Positions 31,411 to 42,381 of a DNA stretch of 47,444 nt are shown here, in pieces (positions within the stretch are counted from its first letter, which is position 1; each line of letters opens with the position of its first letter). The notes beneath the pieces were generated by a model, which worked only from the letters and a program-made list of their open reading frames with translations, searched no databases and was not told where the DNA came from. Origin of the DNA: Dimorphilus gyrociliatus (lineage: Eukaryota; Annelida; Polychaeta; Dinophilidae); NCBI GenBank assembly GCA_904063045.1, contig CAJFCJ010000064.1:1-47444 (forward strand). The letters are read 5' to 3'. A program made the translations under genes and the position numbers.

Positions 31411-32240
31411 TATATTAAAAAAAAACCTGAAGAAGTGAATTCCCTATTATAATCCTTTAACCTCTGTAGGTGTAGGTTATTAGACCCTGATGAGTCTACG
31501 CCTTGCTTTTATACAATTCCTTATCAGTTGTTTATGCCTCAACTGTCAACAACAAGGGTCTAACCCCAGATAAGGATTGTTCACAACAAATAAGGTGAAG
31601 GGTTAGCATATTATGCAATAGTGATGTAAAAAACTAATATACAACCTTTGTTATATAACAAGTTTCATTGTGAAAGCTTGTGAATGGAAATGACATTTCT
31701 TTTTTCATTCAAAAATATTATTTAGTATTTTTTATATGTTTTGAACATATAGTACAGGTAACCTTTTTTTGAATGCCCAGCTATTTTCTATATTAGTTAA
31801 AATATTTTTTCTTTAACATTAATTTTACAATCCAATAATTAGACATGGCAATTGTGACTTTGTAATCCATGTATTCAATTAATTAAATCTTTGTATTTTA
31901 CTGTTTAAACAACAAAAAATATTTTATTCTGAAAAAATTGGGAAAAGTGCCTGATATCCTATTTTTGAACAATAAGTAAAAATTTATGAAAATGACCAAA
32001 TTATTGAGTAAAATGAGTTTCTAGTTCGAAACAAGATAGTTTAAACAACCAGCTGATGGTTAAAAAACTGCACTATCAACTGTTAATTTCATGGGGTTTA
32101 TATCTCTTTTATGCTTGATGGAAACATAAAAAACAGAGCATTAAGAGAGAAAATGATCAATTTTTAATTTAAAAATGCATCTATAAATATCAATCGCACT
32201 GGTATTGATTATGGAACATTATCCGATTCACATCAATTCC
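31411..32240. other. Intergenic with repeat B debris
   Basis: 31545-31630 matches, inverted, 38850-38945. 32000-32100 matches the middle of repeat B ('gagtttctagttc' and following). No gene. Confidence 0.45.
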
Positions 32241-33452
32241 TTAGGTTAAATGTATAAAACATTTCCTTTCAGAAAATATTTGTAGTAAATTTCTCAATTT
32301 AATACGTTGTTCTCCATTCAAATCACCACTAGACAATGTAAAACACTTTAATGTATGTGATTTGTGAAGTCCTTCACAAATATTAAAAATCCCACTTCCC
32401 ATCTGATTGTTACAACGTATGTGTACAGTTTTGATTTTAGAACAATTATTAAGCAAATTTCCCAATTTTTCACCACATTCTTCATTCAAATTACATTGAG
32501 AAAAACCAAGATATTTTAAGACATTTGATGATTGTTGAAGTCCCTCACAAATATCAAAAAATCCATTTCCTATCGCATGATTTTGACTTAAACTTAATGT
32601 TTCAATTTTAGAACAATTTTTAAGAAAATTTCCCAATTTTTTACAGCATTCTTCATTCAAATTACATTGATAAAAACTAAGATATTTTAAGACATTAGAA
32701 GATTGTTGAAGTCCCTCACAAATAGCAAAAAATCCATTTCCCATCTCGCTACTTTGTCCTATATCTACTTTTTCAATTTTAGAACAATTTTGAAGCAAAT
32801 TACCAAACTGTGTACTTTGTTCTTCATTCAGATAACAACGAGGCAAGTAAATATCCTTTAATATATTAGAAGATTGTTTAAGCCCTTCACAAATAACAAA
32901 AAACCCATTTCCCATCATTCTATTTCCATCTAAATGTATTGTTTCTATTTTAGAACAATTCTGAAGAGCATTTCCTAACTCAGTGCTTTGCTCTTCATTT
33001 AAAAAACATTCTGTCAAATCAAGATTCTTCAGTACATTTGATGACTGTTGAAGCCCTTTAAAAATTTCGAAAAGTCCTTTTCCCATCTCTACACTATAAC
33101 TTAGATTTAATAGTTCTATTTTAGAACAATTTTTCAATAAATTTCCCAATTTATTACTTTGTTCATCATTCAACTGACAATAAGACAATTCAAGACTTTT
33201 TAATGTGTTGGATGATTGTTGAAGTCCATCACAAATAGCAAAAAATCCATTTTTCATCATTCTATTTCCATGTAAATTTATTGTTTCTATTTTAGAACAA
33301 TTCTGAAGAAAATTTCCAAGACTGGTACTTTGCTCTTCATTTAAACAACATCCTGACAACTCAATAGTCTTTAATATGTTTGCTGATTGGTGAAGTCCTT
33401 TACAAATAGTGAAAAAACCATTTTTTATGTTTTTGTTGATAGCTGTATTCAT
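32241..33452 (-). CDS. LRR-only protein with seven near-identical modules
   Basis: 403 residues, almost wholly modules of about 57 residues, each with two LRRs of ribonuclease-inhibitor type: CNLNEEQSTKLGNLLQNCSK-like followed by IETINL..N..MGNGFF and ICEGLQQSSNVLK. The modules are 60-80% alike, indicating recent internal duplication; variable residues cluster on the predicted beta strands (IETINLHGN, IEKVDIGQS and similar), where ligands bind in this fold. The Met at 33452 lies inside the first module, so the true N-terminus, possibly a RING or RING/B-box as in relatives, may be in an unseen exon or lost. The last module decays before the stop. The protein probably mediates protein recognition; the target is unknown. 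Confidence 0.75.
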   Translation of the reverse strand: MNTAINKNIKNGFFTICKGLHQSANILKTIELSGCCLNEEQSTSLGNFLQNCSKIETINLHGNRMMKNGFFAICDGLQQSSNTLKSLELSYCQLNDEQSNKLGNLLKNCSKIELLNLSYSVEMGKGLFEIFKGLQQSSNVLKNLDLTECFLNEEQSTELGNALQNCSKIETIHLDGNRMMGNGFFVICEGLKQSSNILKDIYLPRCYLNEEQSTQFGNLLQNCSKIEKVDIGQSSEMGNGFFAICEGLQQSSNVLKYLSFYQCNLNEECCKKLGNFLKNCSKIETLSLSQNHAIGNGFFDICEGLQQSSNVLKYLGFSQCNLNEECGEKLGNLLNNCSKIKTVHIRCNNQMGSGIFNICEGLHKSHTLKCFTLSSGDLNGEQRIKLRNLLQIFSERKCFIHLT

Positions 33453-34227
33453 TATTTCTTTTTTACATCATTTTTCTTAAGACAAACTCCTTGCTAATCA
33501 AATAATAATTCCTTATTACTTTAAAATTTTTCTCTATGAAAATAGACATTCGCATTTGATTCTTTACACGAATATGTTGTCAACCAAGACAGAATTTAGC
33601 TTGGAGTTATTATTGGGAGTTATAGAATGGTTTTAACATGACTTTGTGGTTTTAAAAGTGGTTATAAGAGTGGTTTTAAGATTAAAGCTTATGGCTCATA
33701 GTTAAGCTTTAAAGTTTACATCATCAACAAATTATATTTGAATTAATCATCCCAAAGGTTCTGCTGTCATTACGGATAAGGCGTGGTCAAATTATAATTC
33801 AGGGTTAGGGATTAGTGCAAACTATAAAAAATGTTGTAAAAGCATCAAAAAATTTTGATTTCTATTTTTTGTTATGCATCTACTCCTGTTCTTATGAAAT
33901 TGTCACAAAATGATAAATTAAAATTACTGTTTTGTAGGTTATAGAGCTCAGCATACATTATTTCTTAACAATTTAATAACAATAATGTTTGTTCCATAAT
34001 TTAATTCCATAAAAAGCGCCATCTGCTGATTGGTACAATTACAATCTGAAGGCATCATCCTTAACAATATTTAACTCTATAGATTTAACAAATTTTGTTA
34101 GATTGTTGTTTAAAACCTTTTAATTGCTAGTTTAGAAATGACAGATCATAATACTGCAAGACAGTTTGTTAATTAATTTGCCATTTTGATCAAAGAACAT
34201 ATAACAATCAATGTTAGTCTCATATTT
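33453..34227. other. Intergenic, nothing recognised
   Basis: AT-rich sequence upstream of the LRR gene. I looked on the minus strand for a RING or B-box exon and found none. Confidence 0.5.
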
Positions 34228-34259
34228 TTAGTACAATTTATATGGGTAAAACTCTACCC

Positions 34260-34410
34260 TTGAAATTCTAGACATTTTATTAATACTAAAAAGAGCAATG
34301 ATATCAACAGGCGGAAAAGGTAAGGCCATCAGCTTCCTCCTGTCTCTCCAGTCCTCCATATACTTTCCAGAGTAGCCAAGACACTTTAGGGAACATTTAT
34401 TGTAAAGAAA
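34260..34410 (-). pseudogene. MULE transposase last-exon fragment
   Basis: LGYSGKYMEDWRDRRKLMA and LPFPPVDII match the start of the last exon of MULE-gamma (13560-13632) almost exactly. It then breaks. A small isolated scrap. Confidence 0.8.
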
Positions 34411-34677
34411 AACTTCCAAGATTAAATTTTGAATGAATATTTTATCTGAAGTTTTCTATAAGTTACCTATATAAAGGAAAATTAGTCTTTGAAATCATCC
34501 AAAAATCAAACAGTCCAAAGTAGAGTACAATTAGCAAACATTAAGAATAGAAAAGTTAGGGATTATAAAAATTAAATACTTTCAAAAAGGATGATTAATA
34601 TTGAGAAAATTATTATCTTCATTAAACAGTCCTGGTGATCAATTGTCCAGGATTTAACTGTCCTGTTCTCTAAAATA

Positions 34678-36123
34678 CTATCTTATTATATCTATTTGAT
34701 AATAGTCTTTTTTCAGATTTTCAATCATTTTCATCTCTTTATCATTAAATTTTGAATGTGTTACATCAAGTTTCATCTTTATAATACTTGAAGATTTTTG
34801 TAGTCCATCACAAATGTAAAATACTCCATTTCCAATATATCTATTCTTTGCTAAACATATTAATTTTATTTTGGAACAATTTTGTATTAAACTTCCCAAT
34901 TTTTTACATTGTTCCTCATTTAAATTGCAATCATATAAATAAAATTTCTCCAAAGTATTTGAAGACTTTTGCAGACCATTACAAATGTGAATTATTCCAT
35001 TCCCCATACCTTGGTTTTCTCCTAAAGAAATCTCTTCTATTTTGAAACAATTTTCTAACAAATTCCCCAACATTTTACAGTGTTCCTCATTTAAATTACA
35101 GGCCTGTAAAAATACATTCTTTAAAGTTTTTGAAGATTGTTGAAGCCCATAAAAAACATTCAATATTCCATTTCCCATGTTTCCGTTATTTGATAAAGAT
35201 ATTTCTTCTATTTTTGAACAATTTTGTAGCATATTTCCCAGCTGTATACTTGTTTCTTCATTTAAATTACTGTTGACTAAGTTTACAACCCTTTGCTCCT
35301 TTGATCTTAATAGATTTTGTAAATTCTGCCTTTTGTTTTCAGGTTTATTTTGTGGATTATCTCTGTCAGTTTTAAAGTAGGTCTTCAGGTTTGAAAATAA
35401 TTTCACTTGATTATCATTTAATTTGTTTATTGTTTCATTACTAATTGTTTGCATATTGTTGTTCAATTGATAGTCAATTTGAAGACTATCAACAATTTCT
35501 ATATTTGGTTTTAATGCTTTTATCCAAAACTTTTCTAAATTTTTTGTTTGCCTTTCAAATGTTTTGAAAAAGAGAATTTTAATAGCATTCATTTCACAGA
35601 ATTGATGTCTTATCTTAGCAAAATGATTTTTCAAATTTTCCATAGCTTTTCTTTCAAATTCATCAATTTTATTCAAAATTTCATCTGTAGCTTTGGCCTC
35701 TTCCATTAATATATTTTTTAAATTATCTTTTGACTTTTCAAATTTTTTCATTGAGAAAGTTGTACAACTTTCATGATTTTCATCCAAACATGAAGGACAT
35801 AAGTTTTCAATATCATGTGTCTGACAATACATCAATGATTCCTCACCATGTTTTTTGCATATAATCTTCCTTTTTATTTCACTTTCAACTGAATGTTCTA
35901 GGCGATTTCTCTGCAGTTTATTAAACTTACCATATGGTATATGGACAACTTTTCTGCATACTGGACAAGTGGTCCCTTCATATTTAATTTGTAATTGCTG
36001 TAAACATACTAAACAAAATGTATGTTGACAAGGTAATATTCTGGGATCATTTCCTATCCAAGATGCTAAACAAATTGCACATATAAATTCATCATGGCTG
36101 ATAAAATATCCAGTAGCAGCCAT
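34678..36123 (-). CDS. RING/B-box/coiled-coil protein with C-terminal LRRs (TRIM-like E3 ligase)
   Basis: Intact 481-residue single exon. The RING has ligands C15, C18, C32, H34, C37, C40, C53 and C56. The B-box2 has C89, H92, C100, C109, C112 and H117. A Lys/Glu-rich coiled coil covers about 125-240. About three LRR modules of the window's family fill 285-470 (LNEETSIQLGNMLQNCSKIE, GNGIIHICNGLQKSSNTLE and so on). This is the tripartite TRIM layout with LRRs in the usual position of B30.2 or NHL domains. By analogy it should be a ubiquitin E3 ligase that dimerises by its coiled coil and recognises targets by its LRRs. Start: the first Met, just before the RING. Confidence 0.88.
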   Translation of the reverse strand: MAATGYFISHDEFICAICLASWIGNDPRILPCQHTFCLVCLQQLQIKYEGTTCPVCRKVVHIPYGKFNKLQRNRLEHSVESEIKRKIICKKHGEESLMYCQTHDIENLCPSCLDENHESCTTFSMKKFEKSKDNLKNILMEEAKATDEILNKIDEFERKAMENLKNHFAKIRHQFCEMNAIKILFFKTFERQTKNLEKFWIKALKPNIEIVDSLQIDYQLNNNMQTISNETINKLNDNQVKLFSNLKTYFKTDRDNPQNKPENKRQNLQNLLRSKEQRVVNLVNSNLNEETSIQLGNMLQNCSKIEEISLSNNGNMGNGILNVFYGLQQSSKTLKNVFLQACNLNEEHCKMLGNLLENCFKIEEISLGENQGMGNGIIHICNGLQKSSNTLEKFYLYDCNLNEEQCKKLGSLIQNCSKIKLICLAKNRYIGNGVFYICDGLQKSSSIIKMKLDVTHSKFNDKEMKMIENLKKDYYQIDIIR

Positions 36124-37263
36124 CTTGATATTGTATATGGATTTTCGTATTTTTACTTTTGCTTTTAAATATTTTTAAAGTTTGCCTTTTCTCTTCAGGA
36201 TTTCTAAAAGAATCAAAAGGAATGAAATTTTATAGTCCGAAACAAGGAGAATTTTAATTCGTAAACACATACCACTTGCAGCTCTATTTCTATAAAAGAT
36301 ACGTAGTATTGTATAGTTCTGATTGCACTGATATAGATAAGAACTATTGACCTAGTTTTGCTGAGCAAGGTGCACAATAAGTCGTGGCAACATACTCTAT
36401 TAAATTATAGACAAATATTGTTATTTGCATCTTAAACAAATACCATAAGTGAAATGGATGAGGAAATATATGAAGTGAATGTCAATGTGGAAAATAATGA
36501 TAAGTATCACTAAACTGACAAACAGGTTATTAAAGAAAGTCTTTCTCTTAAAAATCCAAAACAATAACAAGTTAGAACACATAGAAAATTGATTGATCGT
36601 CCAAAATCCTACAAAATATAACACATCATTTCCAAATATATTTATTGGGGTCGGGTGCAAACGTACAAATATTTCCAACTATTAGCAAAACTGATGTTTC
36701 TTTAATACATTGAATTCATACTGAAAGGTTATTATTTTGTGGACGAACTTGAGGCTTTTGTCAAACCAGTAGTTTGGCAAATTTGTAAATGATTGGAAAG
36801 GATGAGTACAGCTGATAGATACAAATATGAATTGAGTCTGAAATGCTATTTTAGCAGCTTTTCTCAGTGCATGCTTTAAATATAAAAGAAAAATAATGTA
36901 GTGCTTCTACTGTATCATCACTTTACAGTTGGAGAGCTGATGCTTTTAGATTTATCTTAAATAGCAGGAAGTTAAAAAAATCTAATAATCACAAGCCTTT
37001 CTTTGTTTTTGATGGTATATTGATTTATACTATATAATATAATAGATAAGCTTTTCTTATTCAATCGTATCGTTATCTCAATCTAGGTTTCTAAACAAAT
37101 ACCAACAAATTTCTATGGCATATTTTCAAAGTAAAATCTAATTTATAAACTTAACAATCTAGGTGACTGCATATCCAAAGATAAAATGCCTTATGTGTCC
37201 ATTATATTCCATTTTTTCAATCTCAAGGACAGGTATTCTTTTTAAAAATTTCTTTCTTCAATA
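36124..37263. other. Intergenic with repeat fragments
   Basis: 36285-36430 is a copy of repeat C; 36740-36800 matches the start of repeat B inverted; 36905-36930 matches 'catcactttacagttg' of repeat A. No gene seen. Confidence 0.45.
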
Positions 37264-37759
37264 TACAGTACCAGTGGTAAGTCACTGTTATACCTCAAAA
37301 AAATTATATTTTCTTGATTTTTTTCTCTTTCCATACTTAAGGAATGAAAATGAAGGATATTATTATATTTAATGATATTCTTATCATTCTAGAGAGAAAA
37401 TATACATTTTTAATTTCAAATCTCTAAATTTTTGATATTTTAATGTGGTAGGCCTATTTTCAATGGGAGCATAAGTACTTGTTACAATCACAAAAATTAA
37501 TCTAAAAGAATATTAAAAGTAATTTTTTTGTTCTTATTTTTACTGTTATTTAACAGGATATTATATGTGTTAATGTTTTAGTATTTTGTGTGCATACCCT
37601 TAGCTTCTACAACTGCCCTAAGCCTTCTTTCTATTGTCTTGTATAAGAATTGAATTTTCAATTCTAAAATTTTTAAAAATTCCTCTCTGAACATCCCCAC
37701 AGCTCATCCTTGTTTCTTGGCTTACTGCCATTAATCATTTTTTTACAAAAGCCCCATAT

Positions 37760-38150
37760 TCACTCAATAATGTTCAGGTCTGGGCTGTTTACTGTCCATG
37801 GATCCAGTGTGTCCACTTGCTTTCTCATGAGGTATGCTTTTGTTCTGGCTGCTGTATGACAGCTAACCCCATCCTGCTGGAAAATGTCCCCTCTCTTATA
37901 ATTTGGGACAACATGACTGCTCAAAATTTTGATATAATCTGAAGCTGTCATGCAGTTAGACACTAAAGCTAGATCTCTCTCTACAGAGCTTTTTCTTACT
38001 TATTATCTGCCTCTTGGATAAGGCAGGTTTTTTGGCTGCAATCCTCCCATTTAAATTATTTTTCCTTAGTATTTGCTTCACTGTTGTTGGAGACAGAGAT
38101 AGAGATATGTCAGAGTTATATAATACCTGATGGGCTGTCCACTTGGGGTT
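37760..38150 (-). pseudogene. Tc1 transposase, catalytic half (copy B)
   Basis: Includes SPTTVKQILRKNNLNGR and KKPALSKRQI upstream in a different frame, then NCMTASDYIKILSSHVV, FQQDGVSCH and NSPDLNIIE with the last two catalytic positions. A frameshift near 37995 and loss of the N-terminal half make it non-functional. Confidence 0.75.
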
Positions 38151-38159
38151 TGGTAGCGG

Positions 38160-38685
38160 GTGAAACTGTACCTGGGTGAAACCGTACTCATGAAGGGTGA
38201 AACTGTATCCATAAAAATATTACATTTTTTTAATGTTATTATTTAGAATTATAATAATGGAAGCTACAAAAATAGAAACACTGTTGAAATATAAACTGAC
38301 AGCCATTTTAAAAATGAAGAAACTGAAGTTAACTTTCACTTTGGAAAGAATTTAATTTGAAACTCAAGCCTTTTTTGATAATTATATTTGGGCAAAGATT
38401 ATCATTTTAGATGTAACAGAGGTAATTTCATGTGCATTGTAATCTAGATTAATGTTTTATTCATATTTTCAATACATGTTTTTTAATTTTGTGAAAAAAT
38501 CCAATTTATTTGAAAAATATTTTTCAGCCATTTTGAATAATTGTAAGTATACCTTTCCAATACTCATTTCAAATCAAAATATTATTCTTGTTTTCTAGAT
38601 GTGTTCAATAATATTATTTTTTATTTATTCACTAATTACATTTAATATTTTCAGTCTGGCATAGAGAATTATTCATAAAACATGA
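38160..38685 (+). pseudogene. MULE-gamma 5' end and first codons
   Basis: Three terminal units like GGGTGAAACTGTACCC (38160-38215) followed by the subterminal region also seen at 15643-16127, to ATGACAGT, the first codons of the transposase, where the match stops. Confidence 0.8.
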
Positions 38686-38944
38686 CAGTTGGAGACAGAG
38701 ATAGAGATACCCAACTTCCAGAATCAACCCCTTTTATAGGCAAAGGATAAGATATTACATAATCAAACATGTTGACAACAACAACAAGTGTTTATTTACA
38801 TAAATATGATGTAACAATTGACCCTTGAGAGGTAAATTACACAAAGTTGTTGTTGTTTACATCACTATTGCAAAATATGATAACCTTTGACCCTGTTTGC
38901 TCTGAACAATCCTTATCTGGGGTTAGAGCCTTGTTGTTTACAGG

Positions 38945-39610
38945 TGTACTTTGTTGTATTGTAATTGTAGGAATTTCTGCTTCTTCAGAACAGTATTCAT
39001 CCTTTCCAATCATTTATCAACTTACCAAAGTACTGATCCAAATAGAACCTTTCAAATTTATCCACAAGTAGTCTTAAGAAATGTAATTTCTACAGAAGTT
39101 AATCAACAAAATTGCAGTATTTTGTTTAAAGAATATGTATTGAGTAAATGAGTTTCTAGTTCTAAACAAGTAAGTTTAAACAACCATTTAATGTTTAAAG
39201 AACTGAACTGACAAGCTGGGGAAAAGCATTTCCTTTATACATTTCCAAAGCTTGGGTTCAAGTGGTCAAAGGATTACAAAGTTGAAATCTGACAGTCTCA
39301 TAATTCTCATGTAACAAAAATATGAAAGACTGTTATATCACACATACAAAATATAATCCTAAGATTAGGGCCACATGCCAAACATGTGCCACAGTAAACA
39401 GGCCTGCCTCATCAGCATCTGGTGTTTGACCTGCATCTTTTCCATGTTCTTTGTTCCTTTGTTAATTCCCAAGTATCCACCATCTGTTACAGTCAAAGAG
39501 TCTATTTCTTACGAAATAGAGTTCTTTCTAAAGTACTAAAAGCTTTTCTATTCCTATGAAATAGAAGTCTTTCAAATATACCCTTATATCTAAAGTCTAA
39601 GTATTGATAT
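38945..39610 (+). repeat. Dispersed repeat B, copy 3
   Basis: Best match to 5240-5988 in the same orientation. The left end TGTACTTTGTTGTATTG is intact. The right end stops short at 'atatatcattata', where LRR-coding sequence begins. Confidence 0.65.
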
Positions 39611-39618
39611 ATCATTAT

Positions 39619-39975
39619 AAAAAAATTTTCCAGATTTTGGCTTTGTTCTTCATTCAAATTACATGAACTTAAGCCAAGTACTTTCAGTGTATTGGAAGAT
39701 TTTTGTAGTGCTTCGGAAATATTAAAGTTTCCATCACCAATTCCAATATTTTCATTCAGTCCTAAGATTTCTATTGACAACCTATCAAATGTTGAAGTCG
39801 ATTTTTTGGTAGTTGATCAAACTGGTCAAGAGGTATTTTAACCATTTTTCTGCAAACAGGACAGGTTATTTGATTATTATCAACTGGTAATTCTTGTACA
39901 CATTTGAAACAAAAGGTATGTTGACAAGGAAATATTCTAAGATCATTTCCTACCCAAGAATCTAAACAATGCTAC
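39619..39975 (-). pseudogene. RING-LRR relic
   Basis: The minus strand reads CLDSWVGNDLRIFPCQHTF, then CFKCVQEL and TCPVCRKM, a RING of the 34678-36123 type, then jumps within a few codons to an LRR module (LKVLGLSSCNLNEEQSQN). B-box and coiled coil are deleted. Repeat B truncates the LRR end. Confidence 0.75.
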
Positions 39976-39984
39976 AATAAGCAG

Positions 39985-40160
39985 AATACTGCTATTTGCA
40001 ACCTAGCATTACTATTACAATTTATTAATCTATAAATTTATGAATTTGAACTAAAAGCAGTTGAATTAAAAATGAATTATGCTTCAATTCTAAGTTTAGA
40101 TTATATTCACTATTCCACAATATTGTATACACAATACTGTTCTACTTAACATGCATTAAT
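39985..40160 (+). repeat. Dispersed repeat C, fragment
   Basis: Matches 4360-4530, including a near copy of the palindrome at about 40114-40141. Confidence 0.6.
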
Positions 40161-40398
40161 TGGACATGATTCCTCCTTTTATTTTTCTCCTGACTGAATA
40201 TAACATGTAATTATTTCCAGTTAAAGGTTGCTTTATTAATTCATTTGTACAGTGGCAAACAATATTATAGTCCTTGCTTCACTCTTAAACACTGATTGTT
40301 GAAAAAAGAAAATAAATGACTGAATACTAAAAGTATTCTATTTTTAACATTTATTAAGAAAATTTTGCTAGCATCAGCATAAAAAACCTTCAACATTT

Positions 40399-41000
40399 TT
40401 AGTGGTTGTTCTCAGAGTTGAAAAATAAATTCTTCAATGTTTCGGATGTTTGTTCATGTCCCTCACATATATCAAGAAATCCATTTTTCACATTTATATT
40501 GTATGATAAATATATTCTTTCTATTTTAGAACATTTTTTCAGATGATTTCCTAACTCTGTGCATTGTTCTTTATTCAAATTGCAGTTATTAACATCAATT
40601 AACTTTAGTGTTTGTGATGATTGTTCAAATCCATCACATAGATCAAAAAATCCATTTCCCTTACATTTATTGTATGTTAAATCCATTTGTTCTATTTTTG
40701 AACATTCTCTAAGAAGATATGCTAACTTTGTCCACTGTTCTTCATCTAATTTGCAGTTTTTAACATCAACAACCTTCAAAGTTTAGGATGGTTGTTCAAG
40801 TCCTTCGCAAATATCAAAAAATCCATCAAACATTTAAAAATTCGATTTTAAATCTATTGTTTTTATTTTAGAACATTTTTTTAAAAGACTTCCAAGTTTT
40901 ATGCAATGTTCTGCTTTCATATCACACCGCTCCAAATAAATAAATGTGTTTCTAATGATTGTTCAAGTCCTTCACCAATATCAAAAATTGCATTTCTCAC
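40399..41000 (-). pseudogene. LRR gene relic
   Basis: The open part (40399-40779) has two LRR modules (CKLDEEQWTKLAYLL, CNLNKEQCTELGNHL and ICEGHEQTSETLK). Upstream modules to about 41000 are recognisable but contain stops (for example at 40782) and small deletions. No RING is seen before it. Confidence 0.75.
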
Positions 41001-41212
41001 ATGTTCATTACGGATGCAACAGAAATAGTCCACCCATTCAGATTGTGAAGAGTATGCCATCCTGAAACTTTTAAAAAAACACGAGGAAAAGCATAATTAG
41101 CAATATTATCATGGCAAGCTGCCAAATCTTTGTCATTGATATGATGTTGTATCATTCAAACTTATTATTCTTTATTACATTGTTCATTACCCATTGGACA
41201 GGCCACAGAAAT

Positions 41213-41264
41213 TTTTTGAAAAAATATTCAAAAATAGAAGCAATACACTTAACGAGTAATGAAT
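41213..41264 (+). pseudogene. LRR scrap abutting a MULE end
   Basis: Codes FLKKYSKIEAIHLTSNEW of the LRR family, up to the first base of the MULE-delta terminus. Confidence 0.6.
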
Positions 41265-41470
41265 GGGGTCGACAGAAAACGTTCGCAAATGAGACATTTC
41301 AAGACTAGATTTTGGATTGAGAAATGGCTGGGCACAAGAAGACAGCAACTGATTTGTGGTTAGGAGGGTCTCCTCTAAGGGTTAGGGGCAATGGAAAAGG
41401 TTAGGTACATCCAAGGGCTGGGTTAGTGTTAGGGTAAAAGCACTGCTTTATGGATGTTTTCTGTTACATG
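41265..41470 (+). mobile_element. MULE-delta left end
   Basis: Starts GGGGTCGACAGAAAACGTTC, almost the MULE-beta tip, and matches for about 150 bases the inverted end at 4726 and for about 85 bases the inverted end at 45642. At 41452-41470 a sequence like the MULE-beta right tip occurs (ATGGATGTTTTCTGT), so a mini-element of about 205 bp is an alternative reading. No convincing target duplication was found. Confidence 0.65.
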
Positions 41471-42381
41471 CAATCTAAATATATATTAATACTTTCATTA
41501 CAATGAATCTTTGTTGAGGTTTTTCACAAAAGAGGTGAAAGATCTTTCGCAATTGCTTATTAAAAGGAAGTGCTCTTTGTTGGGAATTTACAGATGCTTA
41601 TACAGATATTGTTGATAATGCTAAATGTGAAATATGCCCACTTTTGTTCTTTCTGATTATAATATCTAGGTGAAGTTGGCTAGATGACTCCTGAAGGCTT
41701 CTATTGTCAGGTTTGGTCAGGTTTAGTAATCCAATGAAATGATTTTGTTTAAAGATGTTTAAAGAGGGAAATATTGTTATAAAAGTTTAGGGGCGGGGGG
41801 CAGATAGACACAGGTATGATCATGATTGTCCTGGTCAATGGTCTTGCTGTTTCACATAAAAATTCAATATGAGAGAAATCCATTGTCAATGCAATATAAT
41901 AAAAGTCTTGTCTCAGTATGCCATTCTGGAGATTTTGTTTTTTAGTTTAAGATATCAGACAATAAATCATTGTATTTAAATAGATGTCTGTTGTATAATT
42001 CTCATAAAGGAATTAAGGGCATTTCCTACCATAAAAAGATTTACTGAATGAATGTTAAATTTTTGTCATTTCAGAAAATGACAAAAATTTATTAAAAAAT
42101 GTTTTTTTATTTTCTAAAAAATTATTGATAAAAATTATTTTCTGACAGCTTTCATTAATTTTTTTCAAAACAACCCATTTTGTAATAGAAGTATCTTTGT
42201 TCCAATGTACATATAAATATAAATATATATATTGTGCATTTAAAGGCAGAGAAAGAAAGAAAATAGAGGAAATAGAGAGTAAATTAAATTCGTTTTTTCT
42301 TTCATTGGTGTTTCTTAGCATCTTTGGTTTGTAAACAGCAATTACATTTACACACCATTGCTGATGTCACTTTTTTATAGG
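41470..42381. other. Non-coding, one strong hairpin
   Basis: No recognisable exon of a VIT or vWA domain, which an intact ITIH gene would need. Contains the hairpin at 42057-42090 and a short G-rich stretch near 41790. Confidence 0.5.
42057..42090. repeat. Perfect 15-bp inverted repeat, 4-base loop
   Basis: AAATTTTTGTCATTT, CAGA, then the exact reverse complement. No coding overlap. Confidence 0.95.

Larger units (their letters stand above)
37266..38709 (-). mobile_element. Tc1-like element B with MULE-gamma fragment
   Basis: The end at 37266 (after TA) matches Tc1 element A. 37266-38155 is Tc1 DNA (minus strand), 38160-38685 is the 5' end of MULE-gamma (inverted relative to 15643-16127 in its locus), and beyond that a 22-bp Tc1 sequence recurs. 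It keeps the MULE right end and the Tc1 middle that element A has lost. Confidence 0.75.

Noticed and set aside
42055-42321. 88-residue minus-strand frame
   Set aside because: Includes the hairpin and low-complexity Lys/Asn/Ile sequence; no support.
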